Source of the DNA: Cladorhizidae sp. MBARI D1340-BT2
Lineage: Eukaryota; Porifera; Demospongiae; Poecilosclerida; Cladorhizidae
NCBI GenBank assembly: GCA_028752905.1
Contig: JAQNBH010000011.1
Span: 33,256,017-33,320,016, forward strand
DNA: 64,000 nt
Direction: 5' to 3'
Below are positions 47,477-58,985 of the stretch, in pieces. The notes below the pieces were generated by a model. It was given only the letters and a program-made list of their open reading frames with translations, searched no databases and had not been told where the DNA came from. A program made the translations under genes and the position numbers. Numbering within the stretch: the stretch's first letter is position 1; the number at the start of each line of letters is the position of its first letter.

Positions 47477-47875
47477 TGTTAGGGAGTGTCAGCCTGTCCT
47501 AACTCCCTAACTAACAGTTGAACTATTGTTGACATATATAGTCATGCAATGCACAGACAGTATATAAAACAGTTACCTAAGAGGTGTAGTCATTTGATTG
47601 GTTGTAGTCACCTAACAGGTGTAGTCATCTGATTGGCTGTAATGTCATTCGCTATAGGGACCTGTCAGAGCTGAGTAGATAACCTATAAAAGGAACAGTC
47701 TGCTCAGCTAGGAGAGTCCCCTCTGTCTGTATTGTATGATATTGTGAGTCAAGATACATTCTCTAATTACTTTATCAGCAGTTATAGAATTAGCACAGGG
47801 ACTGAGTTCAGACCAGATATCAGATAGACAGGCAGAGGTTGTGTGTTAGCTATACAGTACTGGGCTAACCATAAC
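47477..47875. mobile_element. Probable solo LTR, about 399 bp
   Basis: Begins tgttagggagtg and ends gctaaccataaca, giving TGTTA...TAACA ends. Inside, on the plus strand, are two CCAAT-complement motifs (gattggttgtag, gattggctgtaa near 47.6 kb) and a TATA-like tataaaagg near 47.69 kb, as in an LTR promoter. No internal retrotransposon genes flank it and no second copy is in the window. A clean target-site duplication was not seen. Confidence 0.55.
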
Positions 47876-49613
47876 AGTCACATTACTGCTGATATTATAA
47901 TTCCTATTCCATTTTAGGCCAACAATCAGAAAAATAGCTTACATAAACTTTGTATGTATACTGCAATGAATTGACTCCATAAATAGGTGAAGTATATTTT
48001 TTTGATTGCAATAGTTCCATTAACAAGATTGATGTGGCTTATAGATCTAGTTAAATTTGATATTAGAGGATTCTCTTTGGATTATATTGAAGTAATTATT
48101 CAGACTCTTAGGTTTATGATATTCAAAATATGTGTGACTTTTATTCCTTGCTTCACATGTAATACAACAATACTCTATTTAGCTATAGGTCACCAATGAA
48201 TCAATATCATTTTTCCTAAGGTGCATAAATGGAGCTTTAAAGATTGCAACTGCAAATATAATATCATATTTTTATAAACAACAGTGTAACAAACTAAGTT
48301 GGCTTAAAAAAACAAAAATCAAAATGTCTAACACATGATAGCAATTTCTAAAAATTGCTTCGTGTTTTCCCATGTCGGTCTATGCTGAAATAGGGCTAGA
48401 GCTCAGGTTCTGCGCTCATCTAACTAGGGATGGTGGACAGGGCTATTTTATGGACCCAGGGCAAGAGTATTCAATGAATCCAGGACTATTCTATGACTAG
48501 TGCTATAGCCGTGTTAAAAAGGAGGATATCATGGTATTTTTTTAGAGTCTTGAGGATATCCAATGATAAATTTGTTTGAAATCATGCACAATGGTTATGC
48601 AAGGCCACTTGAATGAATAATACTTGTTTTCTTGCTTATTGACTTAATCAATGCTACCTTCCAGTTTGCAGATGTGCTTGACAGAACTCATGCAAAAGAA
48701 AGTGATACAAGTTGATTACTTAAAATTTCACCTAATTCCATTGAAGTGATCATACTTCAAAAAAATTGATATAACTGATGTATTGTTAAGCTAGCATCAT
48801 TAGTGCATGATCACCTGAGTGATCTCCAGCAATTGAGTTAATTTCATTTATTAGTATGTCCTGCTTTATGTTAAAATATGTCATGGACTTTTTTATAGTC
48901 TTGAGAACTTCAAACAATAAACAATGGCTGCTGCAAGTTCAACTGAATAAATACACTTGGTTTCTTGCTTATTCATTTCTTGCATGCGATCTTATAGTTT
49001 GCAGGGATTGTTTAATAACACAGAAAAAGAAAAGTAACACAAGTACATTGTGATTCCATCAAATTTCACATAGTTCATTTGAAATGCCAAAATTTAAAGA
49101 GGATTGTTCTCCTATTGTTATGAGTGCGTGATTAACTGAGAAATTTCCATGAGTTGAAAGGGAAGTAGTTCAGTTTATTATTACTAAGTTTTGTTAGTTT
49201 GAGAGCATGATGTTAGTAAGTTATGCATATCTACTAGCAGAAGATTTTAGTCTAGTTTTGGAGATAATAGAAGGCTTTAGTAGTAGAGTAAGTGTTGACC
49301 AGTTTGTTATACTATAGGTTGCATATCTGTAGATGGTTCTGCAGGTAGATATACTCTAGGTTAAATAAATCTTTTATATCCTTCCTATCTAAAAGTTGGA
49401 AGAATGGCAAGAGAACTGTAATCCAAACTAACTTGCACTGTATTTCAAAACTGCAGTTTGGACTTGACTTTGATCCATAATGAAGTCACCCACATTCCAA
49501 CTGGAGAAAATGTGAGGTAAGAATTAAGGAGAGAAAAAAAGTTTTATACCCCATTAAAATTTAGTATGGAATTTATTATTTTGTGTAATAATTTCATAAA
49601 ATAAACATAATGT
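47876..49613. other. Intron with decayed unit blocks
   Basis: Contains two copies (about 48.63-48.83 and 48.96-49.14 kb) of the block that normally separates SRCR exon pairs, but no SRCR exon. This suggests that an exon pair was lost here. Nothing else was recognised. Confidence 0.5.
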
Positions 49614-49795
49614 TGTGGATCATTACATATTTGAGTTATGTCATATGTGAGCATGCGCAGCATAATTATGTGGGTTTTGCTTGGATACGAATATCATAAC
49701 ATTGTGAAGAAGCAACAGTAGCGTTGTTAGTTAACTAAACAGTCAAAGAGGTTCCCAAGGCTAAAGAAATAGGAAACAGGTTACTCTTTATTACA
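49614..49795 (+). repeat. BEL/Pao 5' LTR
   Basis: 182 bp, starting tgtggatcattacat and ending tttattaca. It matches the 3' LTR with scattered substitutions and lacks a 10-bp piece (taaccatctg) present there. Confidence 0.9.
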
Positions 49796-49811
49796 TGGTC
49801 CTTCGAGCTGG
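49796..49811 (+). other. BEL/Pao primer-binding site
   Basis: tggtccttcgagctgg starts right after the 5' LTR with the obligatory TGG. It is complementary to a tRNA 3' end (CCA plus acceptor and T-arm TTCGA-type sequence). The tRNA identity was not determined. Confidence 0.7.
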
Positions 49812-49864
49812 ATAGTCTATGGGAATAAATAACGCAGAATTCAAGAGTCAGTGAACTGCAACTA

Positions 49865-51240
49865 TGTCTGAACAGTTAGCGGGGGGAAAGAGAATACGTG
49901 GTGGTCATAAGGCATCAGCTACATGAATAATATAACAAGTTAATGATGTTATAGCAGCTTGGGAGAGTGAATCTTCAGTTGAGATTGATACCAAGCGACT
50001 GTTGCATCTGAAATTAAGTCTTGGGGAGAAATTGGGAATTCTGGACGAGGAGATTCTGGATTTTATTGAGGATGAAACAGATATTACTTGGGAAATAGAA
50101 CAAGCTGATGAATTCAAGGAGAGAATATATGCAGCAACCATTGACTACACAAATATCAGCTCATACCATATTTGTTGCTATTGTTGACCTGTCCACATAA
50201 TGCAAGCCTTCATGGCACAGGAGAACTCAACTAATGAAACAGCAAATATTTTTGTAGAGGATCAGCTAAAGTTTCCTTTGGATTTGTAACAGCAAGAACT
50301 ATACAAAAACGTAATTTTAGGTTGATTATCAAGAAAGTTATTGACATTGACAAGTGCTGTGAGTATGCTTGCAAATTAAACACACCTACTGATGTTACTG
50401 GAACCAAGTCAAGCCGAACTCACGCACATGGTGCACAGGTGAAGTTGCCAAAGTTGGTAATTCATAACTTTAGTGTGGATATTACTTGCTGGACTACATT
50501 TTGGGATTCGTTTGAATCAACTATTGACCGAAACCCTGGATTGTCAGAAATTGACAAATTTAACTATTTGAAGTCATTATTGGAGAAGTCTGCTGCTGAT
50601 ACCATATCCGGATTGACTCCTACAGCTGATAACTATAAGGAGGCAATTTGAAAAGATTTGGCAACAAGCAGCAGATAATTTGCCAAACATATGGATATCC
50701 TCTTGAATGTGGAGGCTGTATCTTCGCAACACAATCTAAAGGGCCTGAGACACCTATATGACCTGGTTGAGTTACAGGTCAGGGTTGAAGTTACTTGGTG
50801 TTGGGTCGACCTCTTACGGCAGTCTCTTGTTATCAGTACTGCTCCAGAAGCTGCCTCCAGGTTTGCGTCTCATCTTGAGCCGGGAAATTCGTGAGGATGA
50901 TTGGAACTTGGACTCATTGCTCAGACAACTTGAAGAAGATATCAAGGCTCATGAGTGTGCAATACCACCATCTAGTCAGCCCTCAACTGCAAAGAAGACT
51001 GGACCAAGAAACGACTCTACAAGTACTGCTGCTACACTGCTAGCACCGACCAACACCCCTTCATGTTGTTTCTGTCATCACTCCCATCCATCCAGTGGAT
51101 GCAAGACTGTTTTAGATATTGGAGAGAGGAAAAATATTTTGATGAGATCAGGCAGGTGCTTCATCTGTTTGAAGAAATAGCAAGGAGTGTCATTCAGCTA
51201 TCAGGTGCTGGAATTGTGGAGGCAGACATCATACAAGCAT
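49865..51240 (+). pseudogene. BEL/Pao gag-like region and zinc knuckle
   Basis: The likely start is ATG 49865 (MSEQLAGGKRIRGG). Downstream frames give LKLSLGEKLGILDEEILDFI, IEQADEFKERIY, KLPKLVIHNFSVDITCWTTF (the conserved region of the BEL gag-like family) and CFICLKK, then in a shifted frame CWNCGGRHHTSIC. Stops at about 49.92, 50.18, 50.29, 50.65 and 51.18 kb and frameshifts split it. Confidence 0.85.
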
Positions 51241-51244
51241 TTGT

Positions 51245-51872
51245 ATGAAGAATTTGGCTAAGACAATCAAGCCTGCCACTCAGCCTAGTACTATTTCACA
51301 AGGAGCCAATCCAACCAAGTCACTCAACCCACAAACAAACACGTTCTCATCCACCACAACCAGTTCCATGTATGCTAGCACCAATTCTGGAGTGCTGCTT
51401 CAGACTGCGAAGATGCTGATTTGCAACCCCAATGGATTACAATCGCCTCTAGAGGTCAGGGTGATATTCGACAGTGGAAGTCAGAAGTCTTATATAACTC
51501 GCCAAGCCAAAGATGTCCTTTCCCTCAATGCCAAAGGAAACCTTTGGATCAGAGAAGGAAGAACAATGAGACTGTGAGGTCGTGAAGGTCATCATGAAGA
51601 CTATTGATAGAGCTTTCCTAGAACTACTGCTTTTTACCATTCCTCTGATCTGTGAGCCGCTGAACAATCAGCTCATCAACTTTTGCAAGGCTGAGTATGA
51701 CCACCTGACCCACTTGACCCTCACTGACTCCTGTGGTTCAGGAGATATGCCAATTGATATCCTCATTGGCTTGGATTATTACTGGCAGATAGTCACAAGT
51801 GAAGTGGTACAAGGAAGGAAAGGACCACTGCTGTCTATACTAGACTCGGTTGGGTGCTATCTGGATACCTGA
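51245..51872 (+). pseudogene. BEL/Pao aspartic protease
   Basis: The frame 51245-51577 contains VRVIFDSGSQKSYITRQ, the D-S-G active site typical of BEL proteases. The next frame (51582-51872) has MPIDILIGLDYYWQIVTSEV, the ILIGxD end of the domain. A stop near 51.58 kb separates the two. Confidence 0.85.
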
Positions 51873-51879
51873 TCAATGT

Positions 51880-53854
51880 ACCTCCTCAGTCAATGTCATC
51901 ACAAGCCACATTTTGAGATGTGATTTCCAGTCGAATGTTGGAGAACCGATGGACTCCACACTGAGGATGTTTTGGGAATTGGAGTCTCTTGGCATCAATA
52001 ACAATCACTCATCTGTGCAGGAGGATTTTGACAGGGAGATCATGTTCAAGGATGGTCAATACCAAGTGGGACTTCCTTGGAAGGAGTCACATGATGCTCT
52101 TCCAGACAATTACCACCTCAGTAAGAAGTGACTTTTCAGTCTGCTCCATAGGCTGAAACAGAATCTGTCGATTCTCAAAGAATATGACACCATAATCAGG
52201 GATCGGCTGAGTCGAGGTATTGTAGTAGTAGAAGATAATGGTGATGGCCAACCTGCCAGTATGTCTCATTATATACCGCACCATGCTGTTATCAGGCAAG
52301 ACAAAGAAACGAGCAAGCTATGCATCGTGCAGCCAGAGCTGGTGGTCCATCGTTGAATGATTGTTTGTGCACTGGTCCGAAGTTTGGACAGAATATCATG
52401 GACATAGTCCTGCGGTTTCGAGTTCACAACATAGCACTGGCAGCAGATATTGAAAAAGATTTTCTAATGATTTCAGTATATGAAACTGATAGAGATGTGT
52501 TGAGATTTCTATGGGTTGATGATGTCACCGAGGAGGAGCCCAGAGTTATCACTCTCTGCTTCACACGTGTGGTATTCGGTGTATCTTCAAGCCCATTCCT
52601 CCTAAATGCCACAGTACTACATCACATCCAGAAGTATTCTTCCAGCTACCCAGAGGTAGTGGAAAAGATCCCTCGCTCAATATATGTAGATGATATTATA
52701 TCTGGAGCTGACACTGATGATCATGCCTACAGGCTGTATTCTGACTCCAAGATGATGTTCAAGGAAGGAGGCTTCAACCTGAGGAAATTTGTGACCAACT
52801 CCAGTGATCTTCAGAAGAAGATAGTTGAGAATGAACGCTTGATGCAGCTGCCTCCAACTGACCGCACCCTGAATGATGAGGAGTCGTATGCTAAGCTCAT
52901 ACTTGGAACCACGCAGAAGGTACATACTGGAGAGACAAAGATTCTAGGCGTTAGATGGAACCCATCAACGTACAGATTCATATTTGACTTCAGAGATGTG
53001 GTATCACAGGTGTTCAATCTGGAACCCACTAAGAGGCATGTTGTGGGAACTGCAAGCCGATTCTATGATCCTCTTGGGTTTGTTTCACCTGTTACTATGC
53101 GCTTCGAGGTCCTGTTCCAGGAGTTGTGTGAAGCCAAGCTTGATTGGGATGATGTAATTCCCCCTGAATTGCAGTATAAATGGAAATCTCTGTTATCCAG
53201 TCTGCAGAAGTGCCAGCCCATCGGTATTCCCAGATGTTACTTTGATGGACTTTCAATGATGGTGTCTTCCTATTGTCTGCAGAGATGTTGTGATGCTTCA
53301 AAATGAGCATATGCAGCTGTAGCATATCTCGTGATGGATGTGAGAGACAGCCACGTCACAAGATTCATTGCTTGCAAAACAACCGAGTGGCACCTCTCAA
53401 AGAACAGACAATCCCACGGTTGGAGTTGTTATCTGCAGTGCTTCTAAGTAAGCTGATGGCCAATATCTCACAAGCTCTGAACCCTGAACTCCCACTAGGT
53501 CAACCAAGCTATTTCACTGACTCAAAGGTGACACTCTACTGGATCAAGGGATGGAGAAAGGAATGGCAGCCATTTGTGCAGAACCGGGTCAACCAGATAT
53601 GCAGTCTGACTGCGGTTGATCAGTGGCAACTTTGTGCAGGTATCGAGAACCCAACAGATATTCCTTCCCGAGGGATGGATCCTAGTCAGCTGTCATCCTG
53701 CTCACTCTGGCTACATGGCCCACCGTGGTTGTGTGATGGTAGTGGTTTCCCCAATTGTGACGAGCTGACGACCATGCCTGAGGATTGTGAACTGGAACAG
53801 AAGAAAGTCAAATACTCACATACTCATCTAGCACCTGCTAGTGATGACAAGTGA
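51880..53854 (+). pseudogene. BEL/Pao reverse transcriptase and RNase H
   Basis: RT frame 52320-53306 (328 codons) has AADIEKDFLMISV, DRDVLRFLWVDD, the catalytic SIYVDDIISGAD and the downstream ILGVRWNP block. RNase H continues at 53303-53854 with IPRLELLSAVLLSKLM and YFTDSKVTLYWIKG. The two frames overlap by only a few bases, indicating a frameshift. Upstream, 51850-52131 codes the linker before RT (FWELESLGI, KDGQYQVGLPWK), broken from RT by a stop near 52.13 kb. Confidence 0.9.
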
Positions 53855-53869
53855 GTCAAAATCAGGAAT

Positions 53870-55439
53870 TTGATGATGTGCGAGGACTTTAGCTCCAAGA
53901 CTTGGCTGTTGCGAGTGACAGCACAGGTACTGAAATGTTTCACGATTTGGATGCATAAGATCAGGAGCAGTGACTCTGAATTTACCCAGCGTATCACCTC
54001 TCAAGACCTGCAGGAAGATGAAACCAACTGGATTAAGGAGATGCAAATCTCCCTAGTGTGGAATCCCAAGTTTGTGGCATGGCAGCAGCAATTTGGTTAT
54101 TTAGTGATAACACTGGAGTCTGGCGTTATGGCAAACCTCCCATTCATGACTCAGCATCCAATACTATTAGATTCTCAACATCCATTGACTGGATTGATTG
54201 TTCTTGATGCTCATACCGTAGTGAAGCACAATGGTGTCGGTGAGACCTTGGCAGAACTCAGGTCGGGTATTGGATTGTATGTGGGAGAAGCCTCGTGAAG
54301 ATGATTTTGCGATGATGTGTCATTTGTAGATGCTTTGAAGGACGAGCACATTATCCACCACCTCCACCACCCCTACCCAGTTTCAGGGTGAGAGAAGCTC
54401 CAGTATTCACCTACACTGGGGACCTCTGTACGAGCAATACACCTGGAAGTTGTCCCAGATATGACAACTCAGTCCATTATCAGATGCTTTAAGCGTTTTA
54501 CTGCTCGAAGAGGTGTCCCTATTCGAATCATTTCGGATAATGGCAGAACCTTTAAGTCTGCAGCCAAATTCCTAGTGAAGATACTCAAACATCCTGAAGT
54601 GCAAGGATACTTCGCAGGAATCCATATTCAGTGGAGTTTTAACTTGGAGAAGGCACCATGGTGGGGTGGGATATTCGAATGCATGATTAAATCTGTGAAG
54701 CGATGTCTGCGGAAGACAATTGGAAGAGGAAAACTTACCATAGATGAACTCGTGACAGCCACCACTGAAATTGAAGTGAGAGTTAACTCCCGACCCTTGT
54801 CTTATCTCTCAACCGAGGATATAGAAGAGCTACTCACTCCATCATATCTTATTACAGGCCAACATCTTATGAGCTTGCAAGATGGGCCCTACAATAGAGA
54901 TATCGACGATACCATTGAAGTGAATCAGAATACCCTCACAAAATGGATGGTCTAACTCAGCTGTGTTTTTGGACCATTTCTGGGGAAGATGGAAGAAGGA
55001 CTCTCTATTGGGGCTCAGAAATTCACAACGACATTCACTCAACAAGCACCCTGCTGATCCAATTAACATTGGCGACATCGTAATCATACAAGAAGCCGAC
55101 CAGCCGAGGGGATTTTGGAGATTGGCCAAGATAGAAGACCTCATCACAGGTTCTGATGGGCAAGTCAGAGGTGCTCACATCCGGACTCAGACAGTTGGGA
55201 ATCTACCCACTTATCTGCAACGACCAGTCCAACTGTTGTATCCATTGGAAGTGCATAGTTGGAGAGATTCCGATGATCATGGGTTATCTGACACTACTGT
55301 CCCAAATGAACAGGTGCCTGATATCACTGTTACTCCTGAGGCTGACGTGGAGAGCAGACAGCCATCATCCAGACCAAAGAGAACTACAGCTCAGAATGCA
55401 AAGGAGATTATTAGGGTCTGGCAGAGGATTCCTAACTGA
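53870..55439 (+). pseudogene. BEL/Pao integrase
   Basis: Frame 53870-54298 carries the H2C2-type motif region (LDAHTVVKHNGVGETLAELR). After an interrupted part, 54461-54955 has RIISDNGRTFKSAAKFLVK and APWWGGIFECMIKSVKRCLR, supplying the second Asp and the Glu of the catalytic triad. The C-terminal part 54963-55439 has DPINIGDIVIIQEADQPRG and FWRLAKIEDLITG and ends about 100 bp before the 3' LTR. Confidence 0.88.
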
Positions 55440-55536
55440 TAATGAACTGTACAGGTGTATTTATCATGTAACTTTTATCATTATTATTATCTGACAATGC
55501 ACAGGTTGACCAGTGCTGGTCAATGGGGGAGAATTT

Positions 55537-55728
55537 TGTGGATCATTACATATTTGTGTTATGTAACCATCTGTCATATGTGAGCATGCGCAGTATAATT
55601 ATGTGGTTTTTTCTTGGATACAAATATCATAACATTGTGAAGAAGCAACAATGGCGTTGTTAGTTAACTAAACAGTCAAAGAGTTTCCCAAGGCTAAAGA
55701 AATAGGAAACAGGTTACTGGTTATTACA
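55537..55728 (+). repeat. BEL/Pao 3' LTR
   Basis: 192 bp, starting tgtggatcattacat and ending ggttattaca, preceded by a short purine tract (ggggga near 55525-55530). Divergence from the 5' LTR is modest, suggesting a fairly old but not ancient insertion. Confidence 0.9.
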
Positions 55729-55864
55729 CAAAAGTAAAAGAAATTAGTTATCATTATAATATGCTACATTTCCCATAGAGTTCACAGAACTTGTTGATGT
55801 TTATAAATACCTAGTGCTAAAAATTCTGTAATCAATAACTATACTAGTAATTATTATTTCTTAC

Positions 55865-56176
55865 CAGCTTGACAGCTCACTCCAACATCTTCAAAGTGCG
55901 AACAATTGTGGATTCCAATAGTGTTAGCACTACATATATAGAGATTGATCTCGTCCCCAACACAATTGACATCGTCCAACCATATCTGTCCTGTACCATC
56001 ACGAACAGCAGATCCAGCAAGTGCAGTAGCTCCAATAGCACAATGTCCCAGCTGTCTGCATGCAACTTGTGCATTAATAGTCCCCCAACCATGATCACAC
56101 ACTGTACCCCAGACATTGTTGTAGTAAACTTCTATACGTCCACTTCTGGCTGTGCCTCCCTGCAGTCTAATGATTC
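55865..56176 (-). CDS. SRCR exon, type B
   Basis: This is a 312-bp phase 1-1 exon with IEVYYNNVWGTVC, VACRQLGHC, LDDVNCVGDE, LYICSAN and HNCSHFEDVGVSC. It lies only about 140 bp from the 3' LTR of the BEL/Pao element at 49.6-55.7 kb. That element therefore sits in the intron directly 3' (transcript sense) of this exon. Confidence 0.9.
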
Positions 56177-56532
56177 CTTGAGAGAAAAGTGTTGTCATAA
56201 TGAAAATATCATCATTATCAAGCAAAAATTTCAAATTATATAGCTAGAGCAGTTGACAGATAAATATTTAGTTAAGCCAAGGTAATTCGCCAGCAACTCT
56301 TTGGAATACCAGCTGCAGCTCTAATATGAAAATATGAGCAACGTTTTGAACAATAAGGAATTTCTTTTGTTTTTCTTAGTTCAGTTATGCACAAAGCTAA
56401 ATCAAAAGCACAAATCTTACCTCTTTATTGAAATTATACATTATTGCTATAACTATAGACAAAAACTCCGTGATGACTAGTTTGGTAAAGCAAACATCAA
56501 ACATCCTATTTCAATGATTAATTATTACTTAC

Positions 56533-56877
56533 TAGATTGACAGCTCACTAGAACATCTTCAAAGTGAAAACAATTGTGGTCCCCAATGGGGTTAGCACTA
56601 CAGTTAAAGAGACTGATCTCATCCCCTTTACAATGGACATTGTCCAACCAGATCTGTCCAGTGTCATCAGGAATAGCATATCCAGCAAGTGTTATAGCTC
56701 CAAAAGCAGAATGACCTAGTTGTCTGCATGCAACTTGTGCTTCAGCAGCTCCCCATTCATCATCACACACTGTGCCCCAGACATTGCCATTGCAGACTTC
56801 CAGACGTCCACTAGTAGTTGTTCCTCCTTGCAGTCTGATGGCTCCTTGTGATGAGCAGGATGGACACGATATTCCAC
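56533..56877 (-). CDS. SRCR exon, type A
   Basis: This is a 345-bp phase 1-1 exon. It has a CPSC linker, LEVCNGNVWGTVC, VACRQLGHS, LDNVHCKGDE and HNCFHFEDVLVSC, and is fully open. The conserved Gly of DVGVSC is Leu here. It is paired with the type B exon about 360 bp downstream in transcript direction. Confidence 0.9.
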
Positions 56878-58380
56878 CTTTAAGTAACCATCAATATTAT
56901 ATATTTGACAAAATGAAACATAGACAAGATACATATTTTATTAAATGCATATTCATGGCCCTGTATCAATCAAACGTTTTGAAAATGTGCTAAATTCTTT
57001 AATAAAACTTAATTCATAATGATAGTTTTATACATGAGACCATTGCATAGTTTAATGTTTTATGTTGCATTATTTGTTGACATTTTTTTAATTTCTTATT
57101 GTGTTTTGGCACAAGGATAAAAATATTGTATCTACCAGAAATTTCCTCTCTTTTTGATTAAATCTTTGAAGCTCACATGGCAAAGATTTCACAAACTGAT
57201 GAAGTTTATTAGTATTTCTACAACCTGTTCAGTATACGACAATCCTACTTAAAGGAATGGGCCTCTTATTTAGCTAGCTAAATTCTACACTGGAGGAGTC
57301 CCTTTGGACATCAGAATGAAGTACTTCTTTGGGTGCATCTAGATTTACCCGACAACAAAATGACAGTCAAAATGTGCGTTATCTTAATTTGGACAATATC
57401 TATGAGTTATAGATGAATAAATACCAGTTTTCTGTGATGCATAAATGGAGCTGCATTGACTGCACTACGAATATAACTATGATTAATATGTAAACATATC
57501 AACTTATTTATACACAACAGGAACAAAAATAATAAACAAATCAGTTTTCCAAACAGTTATAGACACATCTAAAAGATTATAACAATTTGTACATGTCAAA
57601 AATGAAAATTTCATGGACTTTTTTTGTTTATTTTACAGTGTTAAAAATATCAAAATGTTAATTAGGTCAAGTTCACACACAGTGGTTTTTGCAAGTTCAC
57701 CTGAATACGAGTATTTGTTTCTAGCTTATTCATTTATTGTACCCAGTCTTCCAGTTTGCAGGGCACGCTTGACATTCAAACAAACAGTAATAAAAACAAC
57801 GTGGATTTTTCTGTTTTTGCCCAGTTCAATTGAAGCAATGATACTTCAAAGGGATGTTTACTCAGTTTACATATCTGAGATGGTTATGCAGGAAGATATA
57901 TGCTTTTGATAAAATAATTAAAAGAGAGATCTTTATCCATGATAATGGTTTCTATAAAAGCTAATGTGACTCTAATCCAATCTAACTTGCAGTGTATTTT
58001 AAAACTTCAGTTTAAACTTAGCTATGTCACATTCATGTTACATTGATGTTATATTGTTAAGCCAGTCACATTCATACTGCTGTAAAAGTGCGGTAGAAAG
58101 AAGCATGATTTTAAACTATGGTCCAATAATGGTTAATTTTTTTCTTTTTTCCATCTATGATATTAAATTAAATAAAAGCCAAAGCAATTTGTTATTAATT
58201 ATGATGCACTTATGATGCACTTTATTATAAATAAATGAATTTCTCATATACTTACACAACTTGTTCGCACAGTGCCATGTAATTTACTTTATATAATGGT
58301 AATAAAAATTATACCCAGTTCTCGAAACTTTGATCATGTATCACACATGTAAACATTTTAGTACGATTATGATGACTTAC
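56878..58380. other. Intron of the A+B unit
   Basis: Contains the shared blocks at about 57.07 and 57.72 kb described for the duplicated unit. No other feature was seen. Confidence 0.6.
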
Positions 58381-58692
58381 CAGCTTGACAGCTAACACCA
58401 ACGTTTTCAAAGTGCGAACAATTGTGGACTCCAATAAGGTTAGTAGCACATATAGAGAGACTTATCTCATCCCCAACACAATTGAAATCAGCCAACCATA
58501 TCTGTCCAGTGCCGTCAGGAACAGCAGATCCAGAAAGTGTAGTAGCTCCAATAGCACAATATCCTAGCTGTCTGCATGCAACTTGTGCATCTGCAGGCCC
58601 CCAAGCATGATCACACACTGTGCCCCAGACATTGTTGTAGTAAATTCCTACACGTCCACTTCTGGCTGTGCCTCCTTGCAGTCTAATTGTTC
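58381..58692 (-). CDS. SRCR exon, type B
   Basis: This is a 312-bp phase 1-1 exon, acceptor tctcaag and donor GTAAGT. The domain begins at TIRLQGG and carries GIYYNNVWGTVC, VACRQLGYC, LADFNCVGDE and HNCSHFENVGVSC. The six group A SRCR cysteines are present (TVC, ACRQ, NC, the SIC position, HNC, VSC), with an additional Cys in QLGYC. It differs from other type B copies by GIYYNN instead of EVYYNN and ADFNC instead of DNVNC. Confidence 0.9.
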
Positions 58693-58985
58693 CTTGAGAG
58701 ATAAGTTTTGTCATGATAAAAATGGCATCATGTAAAAAAGGATGCAAAAATTCCAAACTTTATAGAAAGAGCTCTTGACAGCTAAATATTTATATTCAGT
58801 GCATTTTCCTAGAATTCCTATGTTCAATAAGCAAGTAGCAAATGAATGAGCAACCAATACATTCACAGTTTATATTTTGCTATAGCTATTGCACAATAAC
58901 TTTTGAGTATTGTTCCATACTATATTAGTCTATTTTGGTAATGCAATTATGAAACACTCTAGTATGACTACTACTTATTACTTAC

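Larger units (their letters stand above)
49614..55728 (+). mobile_element. BEL/Pao LTR retrotransposon with both LTRs
   Basis: Direct LTRs (49614-49795 and 55537-55728) flank a plus-strand interior with, in order, gag-like region, CCHC knuckle, aspartic protease, RT, RNase H, H2C2 zinc motif and integrase. This is the standard BEL/Pao order. A primer-binding site follows the 5' LTR and a short purine tract precedes the 3' LTR. At least six frameshifts or stops break the polyprotein, so the copy is not active by itself. It lies antisense in the intron between the type B exon at 55.9 kb and the type A exon at 46.3 kb. No clean target-site duplication is visible. Confidence 0.9.

Noticed and set aside
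47600..47700. CCAAT and TATA motifs as a host gene promoter
   Set aside because: They fall inside the probable solo LTR and point in the plus direction, opposite to the SRCR gene.
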